A DNA stretch of 64,000 bases from JANQQC01 sp965262255 (GCA_965262255.1 OZ253505.1:2852001-2916000); one strand, 5' to 3'; positions 8,436 through 18,282 are shown, counted from the stretch's first letter. Numbers and translations are program-made. Notes: generated by a model from the sequence alone, not told the origin.

Positions 8436-9149
8436 ATGTTACCTCAATTCGGTATTACCGAGTTTCTTCTATTAGCTGTCGTAGCACTGATCGTAGTTGG
8501 TCCTAAGGATCTACCGCGAATGATGCACGCTATCGGTCAATTCGCAGGCAAAGCTCGCCGAATGGCCGGTGAGTTTCGTGCCTCGTTTGACGAAATTGCT
8601 AAACAGGCCCAAATGGAGGAACTTCGTGATGAGATAGAAACCTTAAAACGAGAGAACGCGGTATCTAAGGCGGTTGAAGAATTAAAGGATGTTGAAGGGG
8701 CAATAAATGAAGCGATTCTGAATAAACCTCCTAGCGATCAAACGAACGCCGCGCAAACCAATGAATTCGATACGAAATCACAAACTCCGCCAATAAAACC
8801 TGCGAAACAAGTGGAAAGAGCGAAGGACAACGGTCAAGTAAAGAATTCTTCAAAGAAACAGATACGGAAAACGAGTAAGTCAAAGAAGCAAACTACATCA
8901 GAACAAACGTCACACAGCAAACCAAAGAAACCTAGGTCAAAGCAAACCTCGAATGTGGTGGCAAAAGAGAAAACTTCGGACAAACGTAAATTTTCTAAGA
9001 CTGCAAAGACTAAAGAAGAGTTCACAGCTAGAAAACGCCCGAAAAAGAATTTAGCTCCAAAGTCGAAACAGAATAATAGTCGGGTGAAATCGAGAAACCA
9101 ACAAAGAAAGTCGACAACAGGTGAATCTGTTTCCCGAAATACCAACTAA
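8436..9149 (+). CDS. tatB: twin-arginine translocase subunit TatB with a long basic tail
   Basis: The Tat receptor-complex subunit. Residues 1-100 are a normal TatB: membrane helix FLLLAVVALIVVGPKDLP, then amphipathic helix and coiled-coil-like segment. Residues ~110-237 are a low-complexity tail full of Lys, Ser, Thr, Gln and Asn, far longer than needed for function and probably disordered. The tail overlaps the tatC start by 29 bases. TatB with TatC recognises the twin-arginine signal. Confidence 0.9.
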   Translation: MLPQFGITEFLLLAVVALIVVGPKDLPRMMHAIGQFAGKARRMAGEFRASFDEIAKQAQMEELRDEIETLKRENAVSKAVEELKDVEGAINEAILNKPPSDQTNAAQTNEFDTKSQTPPIKPAKQVERAKDNGQVKNSSKKQIRKTSKSKKQTTSEQTSHSKPKKPRSKQTSNVVAKEKTSDKRKFSKTAKTKEEFTARKRPKKNLAPKSKQNNSRVKSRNQQRKSTTGESVSRNTN

Positions 9150-9984
9150 CCGGGCAAAATCGGAAATACCAGCTCTTGAAGATAAGGAATCAAGAGAGGA
9201 TGAGTCCGATGAATCAAGTGCACCGTTACTTGACCATCTCGTCGAACTGCGCTCACGGTTAATCAAAGCATTGCTAGCGGTTTTTATTGGTGCGATCGTT
9301 TCCTACGCTTTTGCCACACAGATATATAACTTTCTAGTTGCTCCTTACGTTGATGCTTCAGTTGCCTTCCGCGAGAGCGATGAAGATAAACTTGAGTTCA
9401 TATTCCTAGGGCCGTTAGAATTTTTCTTTGCCAAACTGCGACTAGCCCTGTTTGCTGGGGTATTTCTCGCATTTCCAGTTGTCGCATGGCAATTCTATAA
9501 ATTTGTGGCACCGGGTCTTCTAAAGGAGGAAAAAGGGGCGTTGTATCCATTTTTGTTCGCAGCTCCAACGTTCTTTGTCGCTGGCGCGAGCTTCGTCTAT
9601 TACATAATCATTCCATTGTTGGCGCGATTTGCCCTTAATCAAGAACAGGTCGCCACGGATGCGGTTGCAATAGAACATATCCCAAGTGTCGGTGCCTATT
9701 TGTCACTTATTATGACGTTGATGATTGTCTTCGGTCTATCATTTCAACTCCCTGTGGTTCTGACGCTATTAGGTAAAGTGGGGCTTATTTCGTCAGAATT
9801 TTTGAAGAAAGGTCGCAAGTTTGCTCTCGTAGGCGTTCTCGCCGTCGCTGCTTTTCTTACCCCGCCCGATTTTATTTCTCAAATTCTCTTAACAGTTCCG
9901 GTAATGTTACTATATGAGCTCAGTATCATCTGTGTCAGGTTGATCGAAAAATCCGATTCGGAAAAGGCCAAAGAACCTGTGTAA
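9121..9984 (+). CDS. tatC: twin-arginine translocase subunit TatC
   Basis: The polytopic core of the Tat translocase. After an unusually acidic N-terminal segment (about 35 residues rich in Glu, Asp, Ser) comes the hallmark LLDHLVELRSRLIKAL, then six hydrophobic segments including FLGPLEFFFAKLRLALFAG. The start is GTG 9121, inside the 3' end of tatB, where GTGAATC is preceded by an AACAG stretch and not a strong ribosome site, so translation may be coupled to tatB. The usual length is 240-260; the extra comes from the N-terminus. Confidence 0.92.
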   Translation: MNLFPEIPTNRAKSEIPALEDKESREDESDESSAPLLDHLVELRSRLIKALLAVFIGAIVSYAFATQIYNFLVAPYVDASVAFRESDEDKLEFIFLGPLEFFFAKLRLALFAGVFLAFPVVAWQFYKFVAPGLLKEEKGALYPFLFAAPTFFVAGASFVYYIIIPLLARFALNQEQVATDAVAIEHIPSVGAYLSLIMTLMIVFGLSFQLPVVLTLLGKVGLISSEFLKKGRKFALVGVLAVAAFLTPPDFISQILLTVPVMLLYELSIICVRLIEKSDSEKAKEPV

Positions 9985-10044
9985 CCTCTTCACAAGTTTA
10001 ATCTAACTTACACTTAGCCCCGACAAATCAGCGGAAAATTTTAG

Positions 10045-11331
10045 ATGTTTGACCTTCGATCTATACGGGATAAGCCCCAGTTTTTCCGAGACCAATGGAA
10101 TCGGCGAGGACACCAATTAGGTTCTGTAGTTGATCAAATAATTTCGTTAGATACAGCCGTACGCGAGGCAGTAACGAAAAAACAAAGTGCTGAGACAACA
10201 CGTAATACCAATTCGAAATTGATCGGAAAAGCGAAAGCCGAAGGAAACGAAGACGAATTCATAAGACTTCGAGAGAATGTCGCGGACGCTAAAGCGGAGA
10301 TTGAAACGGCTGAAATTCAGGAGAAAGCCGCTAGAGAAAAACTCGAAAGCCTTCTCTTTCAGTTACCCAACATTCCCCTAGACGATGTTCCGCTTGGAGA
10401 CGACGAATCGAGTAACCTAGAAGTTTCTCGCTGGGGGAAACCAAGAGAATTCGGTTTCTCTCCAAGACCTCATGATGAGATTGGCGTTGCTCTTGGACTA
10501 ATGGATTTTGAAACCGCAGCAAAAATATCGGGCGCAAGATTTGTAATACTATCTGGGGAACTAGCGCGTCTTGAGCGGGCAACTGTCTCTCTAATGTTAG
10601 ATGTCCAGACAATCGAACATGGTTATGTCGAAACGTCTCCTCCATACCTTGTTCGAGATACGTCCTTGGTCGGAACCGGTCAGCTCCCGACAAAATTCGC
10701 TGATGATCTTTTCAAAACGGGTCACGGACCGTATTTGATTCCCACGGCAGAAGTGCCGCTGACGAATCTTGTGCGCGAATCGATTGTTGACGCGGACTAT
10801 CTCCCAAGGCGTTATGTTGCTCATACGCCTTGTTTTCGAGGGGAGGCTGGTGCTGCAGGTCGCGATACAAAGGGGATGATTAGATTGCATCAATTTCACA
10901 AAGTTGAGTTAGTTTCAATCGTAGCGAGCGAACAAGAAGGATTAAAAGAATTGGAGCGTAAAACCCGTTGCGCTGAAGTCATTCTAGAAAAACTAGACTT
11001 ACCCTACCGAAAAGTTATTTTGTCTACGGGCGATATGGGCGCGAGTGCAAGAAAAACCTATGATTTGGAGGTTTGGCTCCCAAGCCAAAATATGTACCGG
11101 GAAATTTCTTCATGTTCTTATTGTGGAGATTACCAAGCGCGACGAATGAATGCTCGGTACCGGCCGGAGCCTAAGGCCAAACCAGAATTTGTTCATACAC
11201 TTAACGGATCCGGTCTTGCCGTTGGTCGGACAATTGTCGCTATAATCGAAAACTATCAGAACGCTGATGGTTCAATAGAGATTCCTAAGGTTTTACGTTC
11301 TTATTTAGGTGGAACCGAGAAAATAGGGTAG
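10045..11331 (+). CDS. serS: seryl-tRNA synthetase
   Basis: Charges tRNA-Ser with serine. A 428-residue class II synthetase: residues 1-110 form the two-helix coiled-coil arm that grips the long variable arm of tRNA-Ser, followed by the catalytic core. Motif 2 is CFRGEAGAAGRDTKGMIRLH and motif 3 is LNGSGLAVGRTIVAIIENY. Length and order match the bacterial family. It lies between tatC and pcm as in many alphaproteobacteria, though surE, often between, is absent. Confidence 0.96.
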   Translation: MFDLRSIRDKPQFFRDQWNRRGHQLGSVVDQIISLDTAVREAVTKKQSAETTRNTNSKLIGKAKAEGNEDEFIRLRENVADAKAEIETAEIQEKAAREKLESLLFQLPNIPLDDVPLGDDESSNLEVSRWGKPREFGFSPRPHDEIGVALGLMDFETAAKISGARFVILSGELARLERATVSLMLDVQTIEHGYVETSPPYLVRDTSLVGTGQLPTKFADDLFKTGHGPYLIPTAEVPLTNLVRESIVDADYLPRRYVAHTPCFRGEAGAAGRDTKGMIRLHQFHKVELVSIVASEQEGLKELERKTRCAEVILEKLDLPYRKVILSTGDMGASARKTYDLEVWLPSQNMYREISSCSYCGDYQARRMNARYRPEPKAKPEFVHTLNGSGLAVGRTIVAIIENYQNADGSIEIPKVLRSYLGGTEKIG

Positions 11332-11387
11332 AAACTGGGGAACGGATTAGTAGCCGTTAGGTAAAACAATCGGAATAGGCAAAAATC

Positions 11388-12038
11388 ATGGATTCTGTTG
11401 ACGATGAAGAGTCTAATGCGGTAGTGCAGCTTTCTCTGCGACTGCGCCGTGCAGGAGTAAAAGACAATAGGTTGATTGAAGCATTTGAGCGTACAGACAG
11501 AAGTAAGTTTGTGGATTCTAAACTGGCTAATTTATGCTTAAACGATGTCTCTTTGCCTCTTCCATTCGGACAAACTTCGCTCCGACCAACCGATGCAAGT
11601 CGAATCTTGCAACTCGCCGAGATCAATACTAAGTCAACTTCCGTTTTAGTCGTTGGCGGCGGAACCGGATATCTTGCAGCTTTGATAAGTAATTTGGAAG
11701 CGTCAGTTTGGGTTGCTGAAAGAGTTAAGGGATTAGTCGATATTATGAAATCGTCTCTGTCTGGTATAATGCCAGACTATAAAATTTTGCATTGCGATTG
11801 CCAATCCAACTGGCCAGACGATACGAAATTTGAAAGAATCATTCTTAGTTTCGCCACAGACAGTTTATCGCGGAGATTACTACGCAATTTAAGAAGAGAT
11901 GGTCGAATGGTTATACCCCTTCGACGGGGAAGAAGTTTGGTTGCAAACGCTTATGATGGCAATGGAAGGGAAATAGGTAGATCTCAGTTGATTGGCCCAA
12001 TTACAACAGTAAGATCAGGAATTTCAAACTTAGAATAA
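11388..12038 (+). CDS. pcm: protein-L-isoaspartate O-methyltransferase family
   Basis: A 216-residue AdoMet-dependent methyltransferase of the isoaspartate repair family, which initiates repair of damaged Asp/Asn residues. The PIMT-like substrate region LPLPFGQTSLRPTDASRIL precedes the AdoMet site VLVVGGGTGYLAALIS; a later strand carries the acidic residue WVAERV that would hold the AdoMet ribose. The motif I glycine loop and the substrate loop differ from classical Pcm (GQTIS, EIGTGSGYQ), so it may be a diverged member. Position after serS supports the call. Confidence 0.8.
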   Translation: MDSVDDEESNAVVQLSLRLRRAGVKDNRLIEAFERTDRSKFVDSKLANLCLNDVSLPLPFGQTSLRPTDASRILQLAEINTKSTSVLVVGGGTGYLAALISNLEASVWVAERVKGLVDIMKSSLSGIMPDYKILHCDCQSNWPDDTKFERIILSFATDSLSRRLLRNLRRDGRMVIPLRRGRSLVANAYDGNGREIGRSQLIGPITTVRSGISNLE

Positions 12039-12200
12039 CTATAGTTCAACTCCCTTAGACTATCGAAAACTTCCTGTCTTCCAAATCGGTTTTAACAACA
12101 TGCTTAGTCTGCGCCATTCGCTAGCGTTTCAAGCTTTTTAGGTATATATTAGGACAGGTCGTGACTCTACGATCTGAACGTTAACTTTTAGGTTTTGTCT

Positions 12201-12572
12201 ATGAAAAATTGCCTCAAATCCATAGTGGTATTTTCCGTATCACTTTCGTTAGTTGCACCGGCATTTGCTCAGGAAGCACCCGGAGGAGGCAACCTTCTAA
12301 GCGCATTAGCGTTACCTCTGCTTTTATTGTTGATATTCTATTTTCTTCTTATTCGCCCACAGCAACGCAGGCAAAAGCAGCACAAAGAAATGGTTGACGG
12401 TGTGAAACGAGGAGATACCGTAGTGTCTAGCGGAGGGTTGATTGGAAAGGTTACGAAAGTTGCTGATAATGAGTTGCATGTAGAGATTGCGGAGAACGTC
12501 AAAGTTAAAATCGTAAGAGGAATGGTTGCGGACGTTCGCTCTAAGGGTCAACCCGTAGAAGATAAAAAATAG
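12201..12572 (+). CDS. yajC: preprotein translocase accessory subunit YajC
   Basis: A 123-residue partner of SecDF at the SecYEG channel. It has an N-terminal signal-like segment (MKNCLKSIVVFSVSLSLVAPAFAQ), a second, strongly hydrophobic helix (LLSALALPLLLLLIFYFLLIRP) and the conserved cytoplasmic block RPQQRRQKQHKEMVDGVKRGD with VVSSGGLIGKV. Having a cleavable-looking signal before the membrane helix is common in alphaproteobacterial YajC. I start it at ATG 12201, not the TTG six bases earlier. secD follows 21 bases later. Confidence 0.92.
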   Translation: MKNCLKSIVVFSVSLSLVAPAFAQEAPGGGNLLSALALPLLLLLIFYFLLIRPQQRRQKQHKEMVDGVKRGDTVVSSGGLIGKVTKVADNELHVEIAENVKVKIVRGMVADVRSKGQPVEDKK

Positions 12573-12593
12573 TTCTAGGCCAATCGATAAACT

Positions 12594-14270
12594 ATGCTTC
12601 AGTTTCCTATTTGGAAAATCGCACTCATCGTCGGCGTACTCCTAGTTGGTGCGCTCAATGCGTTTCCAAATTTCTTTTCAGATGCTCAATTGGGGCTTGA
12701 ACCGCGCAGACCCTCGATTGAAACTCCCGAATCTCTCGCAATCTATCGAAGCGAAGTACAAGTAGCGAATAACGCCTTCTTCGTCTGGCAGTTCGTTCCT
12801 AAGAACAAGGTCAATCTCGGTTTAGATTTGCAGGGCGGTGTCTATTTGCTTATGCAAATCGACCCAGATCAAGTTGTTGAAGGTCACCTAGAAGTTTTTC
12901 TAGCCGATTTGCGACCAGTTCTCAATGAACGCCCGGTAATTATCAGAGACCCTCCCAAAGTAGATGGTACGGTGTTACCGATTAATTTACGTCGTCCAGA
13001 ACAAATGAGCGAAGCTCTAAAACGACTTGAAAAGCTCAATCCCCGTTTAGAGGGTGCGATCGCAGGGCAACGAACATTTGAAATTAATCAAAGGGGTGAT
13101 CGAAGAATAGAAATTACTGTATCGAATGCGGCGCGAGAAATTCTTGCTAAAGATGCCCAAAGAAAAACTATTGAAATTGTCCGAAGGAGAGTGGATCCGG
13201 ATGGTGTAACGGAGGTATCCATTCAACCTCAAGGCATCGATAGAATAGTATTGGAAGCACCGGGAGAACCTGATCCAGTACGGTTGAAATCGATTCTTTC
13301 GCGAGGCGGAAGAATGACCTTCAATCTTGTTGACGATACGCCTTCTGCAATAGCCGCTGCTCGAAATGGAATGACCAGACCGGGATTCCGATTGCTTACC
13401 GGAGATGGTGAAACCCTTCTAGTGAGCAATGAACTAATTATCACTGGCTCAAATGTAACTTCGGCCAGTCAAGGGTTCGATGAAGGCAATCGTCCGCAAA
13501 TAAACTTTGTTTTAAACAGCATAGGAGCGCAGAAATTTGGCCGTGCTAGTCAAGCTAATGTCGGAAGGCGATTTGCTATTGTTCTAGATGACACAATAAT
13601 TTCAGCCCCCGTTATTCGATCGGCGATCATGAGCGGTCAAGGCCGAATTACAGGTTCGTTTACTATTCAGGAAGCGCAAGATGTTGCTGCTGTTATTGAA
13701 GCAGGAGAGTTGCCCGCAAAACTCGAATTTATAGAGGAGCGTACAGTTGGAGCGAGTCTAGGGGAAGACTCTATTCGAGCAGGTACTATGGCATCTATTA
13801 TAGGTCTAGCACTAGTGGCATTGTTCATGGTGTTAGCTTATGGTCTGCTAGGCGGATTCGCTGTTCTGTCCCTTTCTTCCAATATAATGCTTATTTTGGG
13901 TGCGCTTTCTATGATGGGGGCAACACTTACTTTGCCGGGTATAGCAGGGATTATTTTAACGATCGGTATGTCGGTTGATGCCAACGTTCTCGTTTTTGAA
14001 CGTGTTCGCGAAGAACGAGTATCCGGTCGCTCGCCAGCAACTGCAATTTCCACTGGATACGAAAAAGCTATTTCAACAATTCTTGATGCGAATATCACGA
14101 CATTTATAGCTGCCGCGATCTTATATTTTCTTGGCTCCGGGCCGGTCAAGGGATTTGCGGTAACTCTGGGAATAGGAATATTGACTTCGGTTTTTACAGC
14201 CTTTGTCGTGACGCGGTGGTTGACCGTAATCTGGTTACGTACAACTAGACCTCAGAAACTACCGATATAG
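12594..14270 (+). CDS. secD: protein translocase subunit SecD
   Basis: A 558-residue subunit of the SecDF complex, which uses the proton-motive force to complete export. Membrane helix 1 is near the N-terminus, then the large periplasmic P1 domain starting with VNLGLDLQGGVYLLMQ, and five C-terminal helices containing GIAGIILTIGMSVDANVLVFERVREE, the hallmark of the SecD/RND fold. The length is standard. It is cotranscribed with yajC and secF by spacing. Confidence 0.95.
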   Translation: MLQFPIWKIALIVGVLLVGALNAFPNFFSDAQLGLEPRRPSIETPESLAIYRSEVQVANNAFFVWQFVPKNKVNLGLDLQGGVYLLMQIDPDQVVEGHLEVFLADLRPVLNERPVIIRDPPKVDGTVLPINLRRPEQMSEALKRLEKLNPRLEGAIAGQRTFEINQRGDRRIEITVSNAAREILAKDAQRKTIEIVRRRVDPDGVTEVSIQPQGIDRIVLEAPGEPDPVRLKSILSRGGRMTFNLVDDTPSAIAAARNGMTRPGFRLLTGDGETLLVSNELIITGSNVTSASQGFDEGNRPQINFVLNSIGAQKFGRASQANVGRRFAIVLDDTIISAPVIRSAIMSGQGRITGSFTIQEAQDVAAVIEAGELPAKLEFIEERTVGASLGEDSIRAGTMASIIGLALVALFMVLAYGLLGGFAVLSLSSNIMLILGALSMMGATLTLPGIAGIILTIGMSVDANVLVFERVREERVSGRSPATAISTGYEKAISTILDANITTFIAAAILYFLGSGPVKGFAVTLGIGILTSVFTAFVVTRWLTVIWLRTTRPQKLPI

Positions 14271-14282
14271 GAAATTGTTGCC

Positions 14283-15257
14283 ATGCTAATGAAGGGTCTT
14301 CCTGTTCGATTCAAAATTCCACTGATGTCATTTCGTAAGATGGCGGCCGTGCTGTCGGCGGGTCTAATCGTATTTTCTATTGGACTGGTGATTGTAAGAG
14401 GACTCAATTTCGGTATTGATTTTGTGGGCGGATCAGTCATCGAAATTAGTAAAACTGCTGACCTAGGCGTGGAAGATGTACGGTCTGTTATTGGAGAGGT
14501 TCCGGGCGTTACTGGATTACAAGTCAACTCAGCGAGAGGAACCGGGGCAGGTGCTCAAGACATTATTGTAATACGCTTTAAGGCAGTTGGTGTCGGCGAT
14601 GAAGATGCAGAAGCCGCGCAACAAAACACAAGTAATCGCGTTCGGGCGGCGATCGGAGTACACTTTCCCCAGGTTGGTGATCCACTCTCAAGCGCTTCTG
14701 TCGGACCGAAAGTTTCTGGCGAACTGCTACAATCGGGATTGATTGCGTTAGTGGCAGCCCTTGTGCTTATGCTGGCCTACATCTGGTTTCGATTTGAATG
14801 GCAATTTTCATTGGGTGCGGTCCTAGCGCTGACCCATGACGTAATACTCACTATTGGAATGTTCGCATTGACGAGATTTGAATTCAACCTGACAACAATT
14901 GCTGCTTTACTTACGATCATTGGTTATTCGATGAATGACACGGTCGTCGTTTTTGACAGAGTTCGAGAGGAAATGCGGAAGTATAAGAAAATGCCGGCTC
15001 CAGACTTAATAAATTTGGCTTTAAACGGAACGCTGTCAAGAACTTTGCTCACCTCTGGAACAACACTGCTGGCGCTGTTAGCAATTTTTTTGTTAGGCGG
15101 TCCTGTTTTAAGAGGTATGAGTTTCGCACTAATCTGGGGTGTCGTGATTGGAACTTATTCTTCAATTTTTGTAGCATCGGCACTCTTGTTGGTCACTGGA
15201 TTTGAACGCGAAAGACGATCTTACGAAGACACGCCCGGTTTTACCGGAACTGCGTAA
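14283..15257 (+). CDS. secF: protein translocase subunit SecF
   Basis: A 324-residue partner of SecD. It shows the periplasmic domain opening GLNFGIDFVGGSVIEIS and the conserved C-terminal helices with IGYSMNDTVVVFDRVREEMRKY. Twelve bases separate it from secD. It ends 15 bases before the end of the convergent amidohydrolase gene. Confidence 0.95.
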   Translation: MLMKGLPVRFKIPLMSFRKMAAVLSAGLIVFSIGLVIVRGLNFGIDFVGGSVIEISKTADLGVEDVRSVIGEVPGVTGLQVNSARGTGAGAQDIIVIRFKAVGVGDEDAEAAQQNTSNRVRAAIGVHFPQVGDPLSSASVGPKVSGELLQSGLIALVAALVLMLAYIWFRFEWQFSLGAVLALTHDVILTIGMFALTRFEFNLTTIAALLTIIGYSMNDTVVVFDRVREEMRKYKKMPAPDLINLALNGTLSRTLLTSGTTLLALLAIFLLGGPVLRGMSFALIWGVVIGTYSSIFVASALLLVTGFERERRSYEDTPGFTGTA

Positions 15258-15272
15258 GGAAATTCCATACAT

Positions 15273-16568
15273 CTATTTTCTATAGGAGAACGGTTTCTCG
15301 TTTTCCGCCAAATCAAGGTATCTGTCCCGTAACTTTGTTTGTCTTGTCTCTAAGGACGTAGCAATTCCATTTATAAAGACCGCGTCTGGGCTAGTTGACA
15401 CCTCTAGTGGATCTCCGTCCCAAATGACCATGTCTGCGACTATTCCTCGTTCTAAAATACCAACTTCTTCCATTCCGAAAATTTCGGCAGGTACGATGGT
15501 AATAGCTTTGAGCGCGTCATCGTGGCTAACTCCATTAGCAACGGCATTTCCTGCAGATTGCAATACGAGGCGAGACTGATGACTATCATCGCCTAAATGC
15601 GTAAATGCCGTCTTTACACCGGCCGATATTAACCTAGCTGCATTCTGTTGCGAGGCACCAAGTTGTTCGAATCTTTCCGGCAAATTAGAAAACGGATCAA
15701 TTATGACTGGGATGTTTGCGGCGGCAAGTTCATCAGCAACTAACCAGCCCTCTTCAGCACCAACGATTGCAATCTTCTGATCAACTTTTGCAAAGTGTTC
15801 TATGGTTTTTCTTATATCGCTTGCCCGGCTAGCTGCAATGAGCAACAATTGTTTGTTTTCACGACCTTGTCGTAATGCTTCCGCATCAATGCAGCTAAAG
15901 GTAAGTCTTTCTACATGATACGGATCACTATAACAATCGTATCTTGACCTGTTGCCTATAAATCTGTTGGCTTCTTTCATTGCGGTCTTGAAATAAGTCC
16001 ATAACGAAGCTCGCGAGCCTCCCGCCAATGACGCGCCGCGTTCATTCAAATGAACGAAACTAAAAGCCTTGGCTTTGATAACGCTGTTATTTTTGCCTGA
16101 TGTACTGGCAACAAATCCTTGCCCGGCAAAGATATTGTTTGATGAGGCGGGAGCGACGGCCATCCGAGTTACACCTTCAATTCGCGTAACAGCGATTGTA
16201 GATGCGGCAGGATTGAATCCATCTGACGCGTCTAATGCGGCACTGAACTGCGTATTGCCAGCATAGATATCGTTTGTCGAATCCTCAGCAGATACTTCTA
16301 CCAACCCAACCCTTGAAAAAGCCGCTATAATTCCTGGCGTAACCCATTTTCCTTTCGCATCGATTCTCCTCAAACCACGAATCGATGCATTCTCAGTCGA
16401 ACCTACATATAGGATTATTCCGTCACGAACTACAACTGTTCCATTTTCAATTGTTCCGGCAGAAGTACCTGTCCAAATTTTTCCGCCGACAATAGCGAAG
16501 TGATCCGCAATCGCAGAATAAGCTAGAGCTAAGGAAATAAAGCCACAAATAAAAAATCGAAAAATCAC
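15273..16568 (-). CDS. exported amidohydrolase paralogue with a degenerate metal motif
   Basis: A 431-residue member of the imidazolonepropionase-like amidohydrolase group, with an N-terminal signal peptide (MIFRFFICGFISLALAYSAIA), so it is probably periplasmic. The N-terminal beta-sandwich strands and GKWVTPGII are present, but the expected H-x-H after it is replaced (IIAAFSRVGLVEV), so the strand-1 metal ligands are lost. Further on VIIDPFSNLPERFEQLG and GIVADMVIWDGDPLEVS match the family. Starting at GTG 16568, it overlaps the stop of the upstream paralogue by four bases, so the two are made together. It may be a non-catalytic partner, or an enzyme with an altered site. Confidence 0.8.
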   Translation of the reverse strand: MIFRFFICGFISLALAYSAIADHFAIVGGKIWTGTSAGTIENGTVVVRDGIILYVGSTENASIRGLRRIDAKGKWVTPGIIAAFSRVGLVEVSAEDSTNDIYAGNTQFSAALDASDGFNPAASTIAVTRIEGVTRMAVAPASSNNIFAGQGFVASTSGKNNSVIKAKAFSFVHLNERGASLAGGSRASLWTYFKTAMKEANRFIGNRSRYDCYSDPYHVERLTFSCIDAEALRQGRENKQLLLIAASRASDIRKTIEHFAKVDQKIAIVGAEEGWLVADELAAANIPVIIDPFSNLPERFEQLGASQQNAARLISAGVKTAFTHLGDDSHQSRLVLQSAGNAVANGVSHDDALKAITIVPAEIFGMEEVGILERGIVADMVIWDGDPLEVSTSPDAVFINGIATSLETRQTKLRDRYLDLAENEKPFSYRK

Positions 16569-18076
16569 TTTGTATCTCCTTCGCCAGGATGGCCGAGTTC
16601 AAAATCTGTTACTGGTTGAAGATCAGGGTTATGAAGATCAAACATCAATGCGCCGTCGATAAATACTTTCTCAGCTTTTGAATAGACGCTAAAGGGATCT
16701 CCAGTCCAAACAACAATATCGGCTTGTTTTCCCGCTTCAATTGAACCGGTTTTATCGAATATTCCTAATGAGCGTGCAGGATTTGCTGACAGCCAAATCC
16801 ATGCTTCGGCTTTTGAAACCTCTACACCAATCTTGAGCGCATCGGCTCTCGCCTTGGCGGCTTCTTGGTTTAATCGTTGAATTCCGATATCGCTGTCAGA
16901 GTGAACGATTGCGCAGGCACCCGCGGCGTGAACAAGTGGAATATTCTCTCGTATTCCGTCGTAAGCTTCCATCTTAAAGCCCCACCAATCGGCCCACATT
17001 GAAGAACAAACGCCATTCTCGGCTAGAATATCTGCAATTTTGTAACTTTCGACAGCGTGATGGAAGGCGGTGACTTTGTAGCCAAACTCTTTCCCCATAT
17101 CGATGATCTGCGCCATTTCGTCAGCGCGATAGCAATGCATGTGAACGAGTATATCTCCATCTAGAACGCCTTTGAGTGTATCGAGTTCTAGGTCTCGCGC
17201 TGGCGGGGAAGCGTCTTCCTTTTCGCTCACAGCGTACTTTTCCCATTTTCTTTTATATTCGGTGGCTCTCGCCCATGCTTGTCTGTAGCCTGCAAGGTTT
17301 CCCATTCTAGAGTAAGGAGCTCCGCCCGGGTATCGACCTGCGCCATAACCATAGACACGCTTTGGATTTTCTCCGCAGGCCATCTTCAAAGTGTATGGAG
17401 CATCGGGAAATTTCATTTCTTGTACTGTTCTTCCCGGTACATTTTTTAGTGTTACACCGCGTCCGCCAAATAAATTCGCGCTTCCGGGAAGAATCTGTAG
17501 ACTTGTAACCCCTCCTGCCAGTGCTCGAGTAAATCCAGGATCTTGCGGCCACACTCCGTGTTCTGCCCAGACTTCTGAGGTAACCGCACCCGAAATTTCG
17601 TTTCCATCTTGGTGAGCTCGAACGCTAGGCGAGGGATAGACTCCTAAATGAGAATGATTGTCGATGATTCCTGGAGTTATCCATTTTCCTGTAGCATCAA
17701 TAATCTCTGTATCCGGGTGAACTTTTAGAGAACGCCCAACTCTTTCAATGAGTCCTCCGACTAGATAAACGTCCGCGTTTTCTATACGATTACCATTGCC
17801 ATCTAGAACGGTAGCTTCGCGCAGTAATGTTGGAGTGGCTCTGTAAGGTTTGTAAGTGGAGGGAAACGGATTTGTGTTAACTGAGTGTTTCTTTTTCGAT
17901 TCTGTTTTCCGATTTTTTTTGGATTCATTTCCTTCGGAAGTTGAACTTGCAGATGCTGATGAAGAACCAGATGACGACTTATTCGACATCCCCATGTTCT
18001 GCATGGTGGTCTCGCAGGCATTAACCAGCAAGGTTAACGATAGAGCAATAATTAGATCAAATCGACGCAGTGACAA
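16565..18076 (-). CDS. amidohydrolase lipoprotein, intact metal motif
   Basis: A 503-residue amidohydrolase of the imidazolonepropionase-like group. It starts at TTG 18076 behind a strong AGGAG site. The N-terminus is a lipoprotein signal (LSLTLLVNAC, lipobox), followed by a Ser/Lys-rich linker, so it is likely anchored in the envelope. Metal ligands are visible: GIIDNHSHLGV (H-x-H), ILVHMHCYRADEM, VTAFHHAVE and CAIVHSDSDIG. The C-terminus has the family block GSIEAGKQADIVVWTGDPF. The substrate is unknown; such pairs are common in alphaproteobacteria and may act on peptides or cyclic amides. Confidence 0.85.
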   Translation of the reverse strand: MSLRRFDLIIALSLTLLVNACETTMQNMGMSNKSSSGSSSASASSTSEGNESKKNRKTESKKKHSVNTNPFPSTYKPYRATPTLLREATVLDGNGNRIENADVYLVGGLIERVGRSLKVHPDTEIIDATGKWITPGIIDNHSHLGVYPSPSVRAHQDGNEISGAVTSEVWAEHGVWPQDPGFTRALAGGVTSLQILPGSANLFGGRGVTLKNVPGRTVQEMKFPDAPYTLKMACGENPKRVYGYGAGRYPGGAPYSRMGNLAGYRQAWARATEYKRKWEKYAVSEKEDASPPARDLELDTLKGVLDGDILVHMHCYRADEMAQIIDMGKEFGYKVTAFHHAVESYKIADILAENGVCSSMWADWWGFKMEAYDGIRENIPLVHAAGACAIVHSDSDIGIQRLNQEAAKARADALKIGVEVSKAEAWIWLSANPARSLGIFDKTGSIEAGKQADIVVWTGDPFSVYSKAEKVFIDGALMFDLHNPDLQPVTDFELGHPGEGDTK

Positions 18077-18282
18077 CGGATTCTCCTATAGATGAATCAG
18101 TTTTCTGACAAATGGGGGTGGTCTTGACTTCTTTATGCCGAAAAAACGCAATTCGTTTATCCTCTCAACTTAACAGTATATCTGAACGTTCGTTCTAGAT
18201 TATATATCACTTCTGCAATTACGAATAAAGAATTTGTTGAACCAAGAGAAGATACGCCTTATTCTATTACTAAATGGACTAA

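Noticed and set aside
8834..9145. Minus-strand open frame of 103 codons opposite tatB.
   Set aside because: It is the reverse image of the low-complexity Lys-rich tail (Phe/Leu-rich), a typical shadow.
18190..18200. LexA-like box GAACGTTCGTTC upstream of ppc.
   Set aside because: Alphaproteobacterial SOS boxes need GTTC-N7-GTTC spacing, which is absent.
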